A stretch of 64,000 nucleotides of DNA from B18-G4 sp032250805 (GTDB lineage Bacteria; Bacteroidota; Bacteroidia; Bacteroidales; B18-G4), in the NCBI GenBank assembly GCA_032250805.1, contig JAVVEM010000008.1, positions 1 through 64,000 of the forward strand, given 5' to 3'. The position numbers and the translations under genes are program-made. A model generated the notes under the pieces. It had not been told where the DNA came from and made no database searches. It worked only from the letters and a program-made list of their open reading frames with translations. Position 1 is the stretch's first letter. Every line of letters starts with the position of its first letter. Shown here piece by piece: positions 18,403 to 26,963 of this stretch.

Positions 18403-18651
18403 ATGATACGTGAATTTATTTACTTCTGGGAGGAATCGTCTGGCAAACAATCAAGCAAAAGACTCATTCAGCTTTGCCTTACCGGCTTTGCTATAATTAT
18501 CAGTTCTATCTACCTTATATTTACCTGGGATTACGTTGGCTTTGTTGCAATATTCGCTTCTATTATGGCCGTTGTAACTTCTATGATGGGTATCGGTAAG
18601 AAGCAGGAGAATGATAGGGAGAGGATCAATGCTTTTGCGAATAAGCAATAA
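18403..18651 (+). CDS. Two-span small membrane protein, holin candidate
   Basis: The 82-residue product has two closely spaced membrane spans (residues about 22-40 and 46-64) separated by a short turn with Asp, a charged amphipathic N-terminus and a Lys/Glu/Arg/Asn-rich C-terminal tail (KKQENDRERINAF). This is the layout of class II holins, which let endolysin reach the wall. The start lies 1 bp after the previous stop. It is the last plus-strand gene of the phage block and converges with the integrase gene. The endolysin is 11 kb upstream, so the role is inferred from topology only. Confidence 0.5.
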   Translation: MIREFIYFWEESSGKQSSKRLIQLCLTGFAIIISSIYLIFTWDYVGFVAIFASIMAVVTSMMGIGKKQENDRERINAFANKQ

Positions 18652-18758
18652 TTCTTTTAAAAGGTTTTTCTGGCATCACCCCTTCAGGGTCGGGCTATAC
18701 TCTTATAATCCTCGTTTTTCAAACTTGTGGGTTATACGTTTCTATCCCTGATGCAAAT

Positions 18759-19916
18759 CTAAAATGCCGTGCTTTTTTCCCGGATATCAATTGATGTATA
18801 CTTCATTGCGGTTTTTACATAATTGTTTGTTACATCCATTGAGGAGTGATCAGCTGCTTCCATTACTTCCTTTGGGTTTCGGCCATCCTTCAGCATTTGG
18901 ATGATACCGGAATCTCGGAGTGAATAGAACTGTACTTCCTTTTTCAACTTTAGCGTTGACCTCAAGTCAGACCAGTACCGGGAAATTTCCCGTGAATCTC
19001 TCCGATGTGGCCCTGGCTTGAAATTGTTATTCGAAAACAAATACCAATTTTGATTCTTTACCGGCATTTCATCTATCAATTCTTTTATGATGTCCTTCAT
19101 AACATCAGGGATTGTTGCATGCCTTGTTTTTCCATTCTTTGCAACGCTGCCCTTTACCGTTACTACCTGCTTTTTTAAATCGATATCCTTTATCTGAATA
19201 TATGATATCTCTTTCGGACGTAGTAAGCTGTGAAAGGCAAACATCATCATTGCATAAAATGGCCTGTTGGTTTTTCTTAAATATTCCCTGATCTTCTTTC
19301 TGTCCTCCGGCTCAATCTCCATGATCCTCATTTTGCCAGGTTGCTTTTTCTTTTTGATATACTTACTATCAAAAGGACTTTGCATTATGTATCCCTTCTC
19401 AACCATCCAATTGAAGATGATGCGAGAGGTTACAACTATATTGTTATATCTCCTTGCACCTATTTTTCTGCTTTCCCATGCATATTCCATATACCGATTA
19501 GCAACATTTTTATCAAATGTTACTGCATACATATCGGAACCATGGAACCTTATAACAAATTCCTTTAAGAAATTTATCTCTGATTTATAGGTCCTGAGGG
19601 AGTCCGGCCGGAGATCCCTTTTATCTCTCATAAATGAATCAAAAACCTCCAGTATTTTATGAAAGGACCTTGGTGCTTCTTCCTCTATAAAGGGGTTCCA
19701 TCCATTATTTAGCTTCTCATTGATCTTGTAGATCATTTGCTTGGCCAAATATCTTCTTTCACGAATGTTCGACCCTCTATTCACTCTAATACGCTTACGC
19801 TTCAACTCTCCTGACTGAGGATCCTTTGCATAAAATACAACTTCCCAACTTTTGTTCTCGTGGAGTGAAGCTGGTATGAAATCTACCACCTTCATAAATG
19901 ATGCTTGTTTCGCCAT
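18759..19916 (-). CDS. int: Phage-type tyrosine integrase
   Basis: The 385-residue product is a tyrosine recombinase. An N-terminal arm-binding part (about residues 1-110) leads to a SAM-like core-binding domain (DSFMRDKRDLRPDSLRTYKS, about 92-111) and the catalytic domain. Catalytic residues visible: Arg in LLRPKEI (about 231), Lys in KNGKTRH (about 260), Arg in YSLRDSG (about 336), His in DHSSMD (about 361) and Tyr in NNYVK (about 369). The usual His of the HxxR box is Tyr here. The gene points away from the tRNA-Ser gene, whose 3' end starts 123 bp upstream, as expected for integration into that tRNA. Confidence 0.9.
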   Translation of the reverse strand: MAKQASFMKVVDFIPASLHENKSWEVVFYAKDPQSGELKRKRIRVNRGSNIRERRYLAKQMIYKINEKLNNGWNPFIEEEAPRSFHKILEVFDSFMRDKRDLRPDSLRTYKSEINFLKEFVIRFHGSDMYAVTFDKNVANRYMEYAWESRKIGARRYNNIVVTSRIIFNWMVEKGYIMQSPFDSKYIKKKKQPGKMRIMEIEPEDRKKIREYLRKTNRPFYAMMMFAFHSLLRPKEISYIQIKDIDLKKQVVTVKGSVAKNGKTRHATIPDVMKDIIKELIDEMPVKNQNWYLFSNNNFKPGPHRRDSREISRYWSDLRSTLKLKKEVQFYSLRDSGIIQMLKDGRNPKEVMEAADHSSMDVTNNYVKTAMKYTSIDIREKSTAF

Positions 19917-20127
<211 letters not shown>

Positions 20128-20185
20128 GGAGCCCATCTTAAATCCGGATCCTTATTCCATTTTAACCCGGATTATTATGGAGGTG

Positions 20186-20216
20186 CAAAAGTAGTTAAAC
20201 ATTTTATTATGGACAA
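20186..20216 (-). promoter_or_regulatory. Bacteroidota-type promoter for tRNA-Ser
   Basis: On the minus strand the -7 element TACTTTTG (20186-20193) matches TAnnTTTG, and TTG at 20214-20216 lies 20 bp upstream, matching the -33 element spacing. Transcription would start near 20180, about 55 bp before the tRNA. Confidence 0.55.
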
Positions 20217-20233
20217 GAAAAAACTTCCTGGTT

Positions 20234-21556
20234 TCATTTCACCGCCTTTATCGACCGCAAAATGGTAATCCCCAGGATGGCTGCAATGAGCGAGGCGGCC
20301 AGGATGCCTACCTTGGCGATCTCCTCGTAAGTGTCTTCTTGAAAGCCGAGGTCGGCAATGAACATCGACATGGTAAATCCTATCCCGGCCAGAAACGACA
20401 TCCCGTAAATGTGCTTCCAGCTTACACCTATAGGAAGACGGGCAAGTTTTAGTTTTACGAAAATATGACTGAACAGGCTGATGCCGATAAATTTTCCGAG
20501 GATCAGCCCACCCATGATCCCCAAACTGATGGGATGGAACAACATATCGAGGATATTGCCCTCAATATGCACGCCTGCATTGCTGAGTGCGAAGATGGGA
20601 AGGATGAAATACAAAGAAATGGGATGAAGGGCATGTTCGAGCTTCTGCAATGGGGTGTTGGCGTCGTCAACATGCCTGCCAATGGTGCTGATCACTTCTG
20701 ATTGTTTCTGTGTGAGCAGCGAATTATTGTTCGGATCAACCTTCCTGAAAACATCAAGGCAGCGCGAAAGACGCTCGAGAAACATGCGCTCGTCGATTTT
20801 TGGCCTTACCGGTATGGTCATGGCAATAAGAACACCTGCAATGGTAGCATGAACACCGGAAAATAAGAATGAGGTCCACACGCCCAGTGCGCCCACAAGC
20901 GCATAAAATGTGGTACGCCTCACGCCCAGCCGGTTGGCACCGTATAATACTCCCAGGAAAAAGGCGGCATTGACAAGCTCCAGGATATGGATGGTTTCGG
21001 TATAGAAAATGGCAATTACCATGATCGCACCAAGGTCGTCGGCAATGGCCAGGGCCGTAAGAAACACTTTCAGACTTACCGGCACCCTCTTGCCCAGCAT
21101 GGCCATTAATCCCAGCGCAAATGCAATATCGGTGGCCATAGGAATACCCCAACCACCAAGAAACTGCGGTGTACGGTAGTCGATGAGCACATAGATCAGT
21201 GCCGGAACCAACATCCCACCGATGGCGGCAACAATGGGTAGCCCGGCCTTTTTAAAGGATGAGAGTTCGCCTGCCAGCACTTCGCGCTTGATCTCCAGAC
21301 CGATGGTGAAGAAAAATATGGCCATCAAACCGTCATTGATCCAGTGGTGAAGTGAGCTGGTAAGGTTAAAATCACCGAAGCTGAAACCCATCTGGAACTC
21401 ATACCAAAGGTACCGGTAACTATCATAAAAGCCTGAATTGGCCCAGATTATGGCTATGATGGTGATGGCGATAAGGATATAACCGCCCAGGCTTTCTTCC
21501 TTGATGAACGAAAGTATATTGAACCTCGATTGTGTCTGGTACCGCTCCTTTGCCAT
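20234..21556 (-). CDS. nhaA: Na+/H+ antiporter NhaA
   Basis: The start is set at MAKERYQ (21556), not the upstream ATG, because homologues begin with a short soluble tail before the first span. The 440-residue protein has about 12 membrane spans. Family landmarks: GLEIKREVLAGEL (residues 87-99), GWGIPMATDIAFALG (135-149) and IADDLGA (171-177), whose Asp173-Asp174 correspond to the ion-binding pair of E. coli NhaA. It exchanges cytoplasmic Na+ for external H+ for pH and salt homeostasis. The length is slightly over that of the E. coli protein. It is first in line beyond the tRNA and appears monocistronic. Confidence 0.95.
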   Translation of the reverse strand: MAKERYQTQSRFNILSFIKEESLGGYILIAITIIAIIWANSGFYDSYRYLWYEFQMGFSFGDFNLTSSLHHWINDGLMAIFFFTIGLEIKREVLAGELSSFKKAGLPIVAAIGGMLVPALIYVLIDYRTPQFLGGWGIPMATDIAFALGLMAMLGKRVPVSLKVFLTALAIADDLGAIMVIAIFYTETIHILELVNAAFFLGVLYGANRLGVRRTTFYALVGALGVWTSFLFSGVHATIAGVLIAMTIPVRPKIDERMFLERLSRCLDVFRKVDPNNNSLLTQKQSEVISTIGRHVDDANTPLQKLEHALHPISLYFILPIFALSNAGVHIEGNILDMLFHPISLGIMGGLILGKFIGISLFSHIFVKLKLARLPIGVSWKHIYGMSFLAGIGFTMSMFIADLGFQEDTYEEIAKVGILAASLIAAILGITILRSIKAVK

Positions 21557-21577
21557 GATATTATTCGCTTTGAATAA

Positions 21578-21585
21578 CAAAATTA
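21578..21585 (-). promoter_or_regulatory. Promoter -7 element upstream of nhaA
   Basis: TAATTTTG on the minus strand fits the TAnnTTTG consensus and lies about 22 bp before the chosen nhaA start, which supports that start over the more upstream ATG at 21580. A well-spaced -33 TTG is not evident. Confidence 0.4.
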
Positions 21586-21631
21586 GGATAAAATGTCAAA
21601 ACATAAAGCCAAACTTCATACCGGAATTTTT

Positions 21632-23035
21632 TTAAAACCAGCTTGAGCCATCCCAGCAATGCGTGCAAAGCCTTTCCTTTGGCAGTCCGATAGCTTCAAC
21701 AAGGTCGTCGAGGTGCTGGTATTGCAGGCTTGTTACCCCGATACGTTCCCTGATCTTTTCGATCATTGCGTAATAGCGGTCGGTGCCGGGTGTGGCATAT
21801 TCGTCGAGATGCTTGTCATCGGCACCTTCGAGTTCCTGTATCGCTTTCCGGCCAGCAAGGTCGAGCGTCGACCGCGAACGCGAAAAATTCAGAAATTCGC
21901 AGGGAAAGATAAGCGTAGGGCAGGCCGGGCGCACGTGTATCTCTTTCGCTCCATACTCAAACAAAATGCCTACATTATCCTTGAATTGTGTCCCTCTTAC
22001 GATTGAATCATCACAAAAAATGATCCTGTTGCCTTCAATGAGCTTTCTTACGGGGATGAGCTTCATACGTGCCACAAGGTCGCGCATATTTTGGTTCTGC
22101 GGCATAAAACTGCGTGGCCAGGTGGGCGTGTATTTTACATAGGCGCGCTTGTAGGGGATCTGTTTTTCGTTTGAATACCCTACGGCATGCGCGATGCCTG
22201 AATCAGGGATGCCCGAAACAAAGTCGGCTTCCACACTGTCTTTCCTGGCCAGAGCGGCACCGCAGCGATACCTGCAGTCTTCAACGTTGATATCTTCGTA
22301 ACAGGAACTGGGATAGCCATAATACACCCATAGAAATGCACACACCTGCATCTTTTCGTAAGGCTTTTTTCGCTGCTCCCATCCATCGTCTGTTGCCAGC
22401 ACAATCTCGCCCGGGCCCAGGTAATGTTCAACCTCAAAGCCGAGGTTGGTAAATGAACTGGTTTCGGATGCAAAGGCGTAGGCCCCGTCTTTCTTCCCCA
22501 AAACGATGCAGGTCCGGCCCAGCTTATCGCGTGCAGCGTATATCCCCTCACGGGTAAGGACGATCATCGAACACGAGCCTTTCACCTTATTATAAACGTT
22601 CTCGATCCCTTTTTCGATGCTTTCTTCCTCGCATATCAACATGGCTATAAGCTCCGTGGCGTTGGTGCCTTCAGGGCTGACCTCCGAAAAAGTTCGCCGC
22701 CCGCGAAGGGCTTCCTTGGTGAGTTCATCAATGTTTACGATCTTGCTAACAGTAACGATGGCAAACTCACCCAGATGCGATTTCATGATAATAGGCTGGG
22801 CCTCGAAGTCGCTGATCACACCAATGCCGCTTGTGCCCGAAAAACTTTTTAATTCAGGCTCAAATTTGGTGCGGAAATATGAACTCTCAAGGTTGTGGAT
22901 GCCCCGCTTTATGCTGACTTCATTGATCACGGCCATGCCGCCTTTTTTGGTTCCAAGGTGCGAATGATAGTCGGTGCCGTAATACAGGTCTGCTACACAG
23001 TCGGTTTTTGATACTGTGCCGAATAATCCTCCCAT
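21632..23035 (-). CDS. PurF-family amidophosphoribosyltransferase-like protein lacking the N-terminal Cys
   Basis: The start at 23035 gives a 467-residue protein beginning MGGLFGTV, aligned with the MCGIxGI start of PurF; the upstream extension has no family sequence. The glutaminase domain fold is kept (YYGTDYHSHLGTKKGGMA), as is the PRPP-binding motif FCDDSIVRGTQ. Cys residues for an iron-sulfur cluster remain (CPTLIFPC and CTHCWDG near the C-terminus). The essential nucleophile Cys1 is replaced by Gly, so glutamine cannot be hydrolysed in the usual way. It may be a paralogue that uses ammonia, or one with a regulatory role. It stands alone, without other purine genes nearby. Confidence 0.85.
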   Translation of the reverse strand: MGGLFGTVSKTDCVADLYYGTDYHSHLGTKKGGMAVINEVSIKRGIHNLESSYFRTKFEPELKSFSGTSGIGVISDFEAQPIIMKSHLGEFAIVTVSKIVNIDELTKEALRGRRTFSEVSPEGTNATELIAMLICEEESIEKGIENVYNKVKGSCSMIVLTREGIYAARDKLGRTCIVLGKKDGAYAFASETSSFTNLGFEVEHYLGPGEIVLATDDGWEQRKKPYEKMQVCAFLWVYYGYPSSCYEDINVEDCRYRCGAALARKDSVEADFVSGIPDSGIAHAVGYSNEKQIPYKRAYVKYTPTWPRSFMPQNQNMRDLVARMKLIPVRKLIEGNRIIFCDDSIVRGTQFKDNVGILFEYGAKEIHVRPACPTLIFPCEFLNFSRSRSTLDLAGRKAIQELEGADDKHLDEYATPGTDRYYAMIEKIRERIGVTSLQYQHLDDLVEAIGLPKERLCTHCWDGSSWF

Positions 23036-23216
23036 AATGAATGCTTTATGATATTTGCGTTGTTTGAATTGGTGACTAAATCTAAGGGAAATTATCCTTG
23101 CAAACCTTTGGTGTTGATAAGTTGTGAATAAACACGTGATTGATTTACACCGGATACCGGGGCCTGACCCTGTCAAAACAGCTCGCAAATCAATGCTGTG
23201 GAATACGGTTGCCGGC

Positions 23217-23255
23217 AATAAAAAAAGCGGCTCCCCGCGAAGGAAACCGCTTTTG
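23217..23255 (-). terminator. Rho-independent terminator after the T9SS protein gene
   Basis: On the minus strand AAAAGCGG (23247-23254 reversed) pairs with CCGCTTTT (23223-23230 reversed) around a 16-nt loop, followed by a run of T and then A. It lies 20 bp after the stop codon of the T9SS gene at 23275. Confidence 0.75.
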
Positions 23256-23274
23256 TCCGCCGAAGGCGAAAATA

Positions 23275-25263
23275 TTATTCTACGATCATTTTTCCTGCTG
23301 CGGCATCATTGCCGGTTGTCAGGGTGTAGATGTAAATGCCGCTTTCGAGGCCGGATACATCAATGCTGATCTTGTGTAATCCTTTGGTATACTGACCATA
23401 GTTTACAGTTTTCACTTTCTGGCCCAGCAGGTTGCTGATCTCGAGCTGCACGCTGGCAGCTTCCTTAAGTGTAATGTTTACATTGGTCATATTTGTTGCA
23501 GGATTGGGATAATTTTTTGAGATGCTGATCACTTCCTGTTCAACTTCCGGTGTCGAAACAAAGAGGAAATCCTCGTCGGTGATCACAAAATTATCGACGT
23601 ACTTGAACACTACAGGCTCAATATTATCATCAGGATCCATGAGCTGGCTGACAAAAGGAATCTCATAGTTTCCTTCGCCATCGTCAAACACCCAGTATGA
23701 ACCTGAACCCATCCATGCCTGCCACATAATATCGGTAAAAGAAGTAACATTATATACCTGTGTAAAGGCATGGTCGGCAACACGGTATCCCTGGCAATAG
23801 ATGTCGGGTGCAATATTATCGTCAACATCCGGTATATCGGTTGTTATCCATGAGAAGAATAATTTTGATCCGTCGGGTGTAGTTGCAATTGTCGGACGAA
23901 GGTCTTCGCTGATGGTGCTGCCTGATGCTCCGGGGAAATCGCCCCTGAAAGTATGGGGGGTATTTACGGTATCGGCATACCAGCTGTTCATTCCATCATA
24001 GGAAGCAGCATGGATCAGGGCAATTGAGTTGCCTGTTCCGGGAAGTCCTTCCCATCCGGTATATACGCTCCATTCGCCACTGCCCAGTGCTACACAGAAG
24101 AAAATATGAGGATTGCCATTCATGTCGACAGCAACATCAATATCGAAGGTAGTCGAGAAGAGCAGTTCTTCACGGGCAGGCACCGGAGGTGCAAAAGCAA
24201 ATTCGAGGAATTCGTCAGTCAGGTAGTTAAGTACCGCAGGAAGGCCGTCGGGGCCGCCCAGTTGCACTGTATAGGGGCCGTCCCAGTCTTCGCCGCCATT
24301 TTCGGTTTTAAACAGTATCGGGTAGAGGGCTCCCTCAGCCACATCGTTTTCACCATTGTTGCTCAGCATGGCCATGTAGCCAACCTGTCCGTCGGGGTGG
24401 AAAGCGAGTTTGGTAGCAGTGATATAGGTTCCTTCGCCTCCTCCGCTGATATCAAAGTCAAAGAGTTCCTGCGAATAATCAAACATCATCATTTCTTCAT
24501 CATAATAGCCTGAAGTAAAAAGAAGGTAGCCGGTATATTGATTTGCAAGGCCTTCAACAACAGAAGGTTCGTAGCAAATTGCTTTTCCGCCGCTGGTAAC
24601 GTGGAATCCATCCGGTACATTCTGAAGAACGTCGCCACCTGCCGACGACATCCCCATAGCTGTTGGCGTAGTGGGATTAACTGCGGTAAGGGGGTTTGTG
24701 CCCATGGCATAACCGCCCCACGAAGCACCATTGGTTGCATCAAGTGCCGGCGCAAAAAATGTTACGTAAGCATTGGCCGGGTCGGTATTGCCGGCAGGGT
24801 TATAAATAGCTGCCTGCGGGTAGCGTGCATTACCGTTGGAGGCTCCCGAGGGATAAACGGCCGGATCCCACACCTGCTGGTCAACTTCCCATGTTTCGCC
24901 ATTATCAGTGGTAACATCATAGGCAAGGAAACCGGTGCCGGGAGTGGCAGCCATGCGGTGAATGAAAATAGCGCTGTTCAGGTCATTGTCGGCCCAAAGG
25001 TATGTGCGGCTTCCGCCATATAAACCAAAGGCATTTCCGGCATTGCCGATCGTTTTGATCACAACGGCCTTTGAGGCTGTACCTGAAGCCATATCCGGCT
25101 CAGGGACCTTAACATTTTGCACAGGAATTGTAACATTTGGCACTTCCAGATTGTTTGCAGGTGCAAAGTGCTCAACGGCCTGGCGTTGGAGTTGATATGA
25201 CTGCTGGGCGAAGGTAAATGAAACGAGGCCTGCAGCAAGCATAAAGAGAAATAGTTTTTTCAT
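23275..25263 (-). CDS. T9SS-sorted secreted protein, sialidase-like repeat region
   Basis: The 662-residue product has a signal peptide (residues 1-19, ends FTFAQ) and a type A T9SS sorting domain in the last 80 residues (SKNYPNPATNMTNV, LEISNLLGQKV, LESGIYIYTLT). The middle contains DNGETW (about residue 130) and repeated aromatic/Gly blades (NGGEDWDGPYT, about 325) like Asp-box repeats of sialidase-type beta-propellers. Acidic residues are common, and Ca2+ binding would be plausible. No catalytic residues could be assigned. It should be secreted to the surface. A terminator follows and a promoter precedes it, so it is likely transcribed alone. Confidence 0.8.
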   Translation of the reverse strand: MKKLFLFMLAAGLVSFTFAQQSYQLQRQAVEHFAPANNLEVPNVTIPVQNVKVPEPDMASGTASKAVVIKTIGNAGNAFGLYGGSRTYLWADNDLNSAIFIHRMAATPGTGFLAYDVTTDNGETWEVDQQVWDPAVYPSGASNGNARYPQAAIYNPAGNTDPANAYVTFFAPALDATNGASWGGYAMGTNPLTAVNPTTPTAMGMSSAGGDVLQNVPDGFHVTSGGKAICYEPSVVEGLANQYTGYLLFTSGYYDEEMMMFDYSQELFDFDISGGGEGTYITATKLAFHPDGQVGYMAMLSNNGENDVAEGALYPILFKTENGGEDWDGPYTVQLGGPDGLPAVLNYLTDEFLEFAFAPPVPAREELLFSTTFDIDVAVDMNGNPHIFFCVALGSGEWSVYTGWEGLPGTGNSIALIHAASYDGMNSWYADTVNTPHTFRGDFPGASGSTISEDLRPTIATTPDGSKLFFSWITTDIPDVDDNIAPDIYCQGYRVADHAFTQVYNVTSFTDIMWQAWMGSGSYWVFDDGEGNYEIPFVSQLMDPDDNIEPVVFKYVDNFVITDEDFLFVSTPEVEQEVISISKNYPNPATNMTNVNITLKEAASVQLEISNLLGQKVKTVNYGQYTKGLHKISIDVSGLESGIYIYTLTTGNDAAAGKMIVE

Positions 25264-25745
25264 AATTGCTTTTTTGAATTAATAAAATGATTAGTAAAGA
25301 GTAGGTGAAATTTTCTGTTTATAAATGTTTGTTTCGCGTATTGTTTATTGTTTCACAAAAGTATGATAATTATTTATTCTATCGGGATTTTTTTTTTGCG
25401 TTTACGTAATACCGGATTTGAAAACTTATTTTAATGGATATGGGTCTCGTTCAAATGCTATCCGGGCTGCAACTTTCTCTTTGCCAACCGAATGGGTATG
25501 AATTTAATCATAATCTAAAATCCGCAACGCACTTAAATATATTGACGCATTACCACTTCCAAAAATACAAAAATTATGAGCTTGATCCATAGCTTTACAT
25601 CTTGATATATAGATGTTTTGCAGGATTGAGGCTCCCAATGGTTATTCTTTATTTACCAATGGCCCGTATCAACTTACAATTGGAATTTTTGCCACGGCCA
25701 ATGGTCTAAAGTTTCCAGGCGCCTTAAACTGCTGTGTATTGATAA
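25264..25745. other. Intergenic region with promoter, no gene seen
   Basis: This stretch of 482 bp contains the promoter of the T9SS protein gene near its left end. The remainder is AT-rich with scattered stop codons in all frames. I see no small reading frame, hairpin terminator or repeat worth calling. Confidence 0.5.
25356..25363 (-). promoter_or_regulatory. Promoter -7 element for the T9SS protein gene
   Basis: TACTTTTG on the minus strand matches TAnnTTTG and lies 93 bp before the start codon at 25263. No clear -33 TTG is found at 19-21 bp, so confidence is moderate. Confidence 0.45.
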
Positions 25746-26963
25746 TCATTTAAGGAATGATGAGGGAAGAAATGGCTCCACAGCCCTTTCATACATGCCG
25801 TTTGTCCAGGCAATGGTCATGCCGTAATTGGTAACGGGCACGCCGGCCTCAATGGCTTCCTGCAGCCTGTTGCTCAATTGTTTTTTTGTGATCATACAGC
25901 CACCGCATTGCACAACCAGCGAATATTCGCCAATGGGCCGCGGAAATTCTTCGAGCCCGGCAACAATGTCGAACATCAGATCTTTACCGGTATGTTTACG
26001 CAGCCAGCCGGGGATCTTGTAACGACCGATGTCGTCGCAGTTTACCTGGTGTGTGCATGATTCAAGGATCAGCACCCGGTCATTGTCTTTGAGCTTGCCA
26101 ATGGCTGGTGTGCCTTCAAGATAGGCCCTGAAATTTCCCTTGCGGCTTGCCAGCAGCACACTGAAGCCTGTTAAGGGAATATCTTCTGGCACGACCCTGT
26201 TCATTTTGTCAAACACCTGGCTGTCGGTAATGGCCAGCTTCGGCTTTATTTTTGTTTTTTTCAGAAATGCTTCAACTTCGGTTTCTTTCAATACAATATT
26301 TATACAGTTATTATCAAGCACGTCGCGGATGGCCTGAACCTGAGGCAGGATCATTCTTCCTTCGGGTGCTTCCAGGTCGATCGGCGTGATGAGCATCACA
26401 ATTTCGCCGGGCTCAAGCAGTGTTCCCAGCAGTGAAGTGCTTGTCCAGGATGATTTTGGCATGAGCCGGATAATGGCATCCAGCACTTTGTCGATGGCAT
26501 CGGGCGGGCGGCTGCTGAATTCAATGATCTCGGAACTGAATTTCTCTTTAACCGTTTTGGTCGTAGTGTCAAGAAGCCGTGATTCGTCAGATTTGTTATG
26601 AATAAATAGGTAGGGGATGTTATAACGCCTGAATTGTGCGATCAGGCTTTCTTCATATTTCCCTATGGTATTTCGGGCGATGATGATAATGGCCAGGTCG
26701 ATCGATTTGATCACCTGCATGCTTTTACTCACCCTGAGCGTTCCCAGTTCGCCACGGTCGTCAATACCGGCAGTATCGATCATTACGGCGGGGCCGATGC
26801 CAAAGATCTCGACCGATTTTTTTACCGGATCGGTGGTTGTTCCTGCTTTGCCGGATACAATGGCGATGTCCTGGCCTGCGATGGCATTGATAAATGAGCT
26901 TTTTCCGTTGTTGCGCCGCCCAAAGATGCCAATATGCGGTTTATGTTCTCTCCCTTTTTTCAT
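25746..26963 (-). CDS. hydF: [FeFe]-hydrogenase maturation GTPase HydF
   Basis: The 405-residue product has an N-terminal GTPase domain: G1 at 15-22 (GRRNNGKS), G3 at DTAGIDD (63-69) and G4 at NKSD. The C-terminal part has the iron-sulfur motif His-containing CTHQVNC and QCGGC. HydF is the scaffold that receives the diiron subcluster from HydG and HydE and passes it to apo-HydA. The start overlaps the end of hydE by 4 bp, so it is the last gene of the operon. No terminator hairpin is evident after it. Confidence 0.95.
   Translation of the reverse strand: MKKGREHKPHIGIFGRRNNGKSSFINAIAGQDIAIVSGKAGTTTDPVKKSVEIFGIGPAVMIDTAGIDDRGELGTLRVSKSMQVIKSIDLAIIIIARNTIGKYEESLIAQFRRYNIPYLFIHNKSDESRLLDTTTKTVKEKFSSEIIEFSSRPPDAIDKVLDAIIRLMPKSSWTSTSLLGTLLEPGEIVMLITPIDLEAPEGRMILPQVQAIRDVLDNNCINIVLKETEVEAFLKKTKIKPKLAITDSQVFDKMNRVVPEDIPLTGFSVLLASRKGNFRAYLEGTPAIGKLKDNDRVLILESCTHQVNCDDIGRYKIPGWLRKHTGKDLMFDIVAGLEEFPRPIGEYSLVVQCGGCMITKKQLSNRLQEAIEAGVPVTNYGMTIAWTNGMYERAVEPFLPSSFLK

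Noticed and set aside
3649..18651. Tailocin (phage-tail bacteriocin) interpretation
   Set aside because: A portal-like gene and an intact integrase beside a tRNA argue for an integrated phage-like element, and missing head genes may lie outside the window.
18652..18758. Possible bidirectional terminator between the holin-like gene and int
   Set aside because: The only hairpin is a 4-bp CCCT/AGGG stem without a T run in either direction.
20141..20173. Inverted repeat AATCCGG/CCGGATT between nhaA and tRNA-Ser
   Set aside because: The loop is 19 nt and no T run follows on the minus strand after nhaA, so a terminator call is not supported; it may be chance.
25264..25745. Short reading frames or a degraded gene in the gap after the hydrogenase operon
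   Set aside because: Stops occur in all frames within a few codons and no protein motif is seen.
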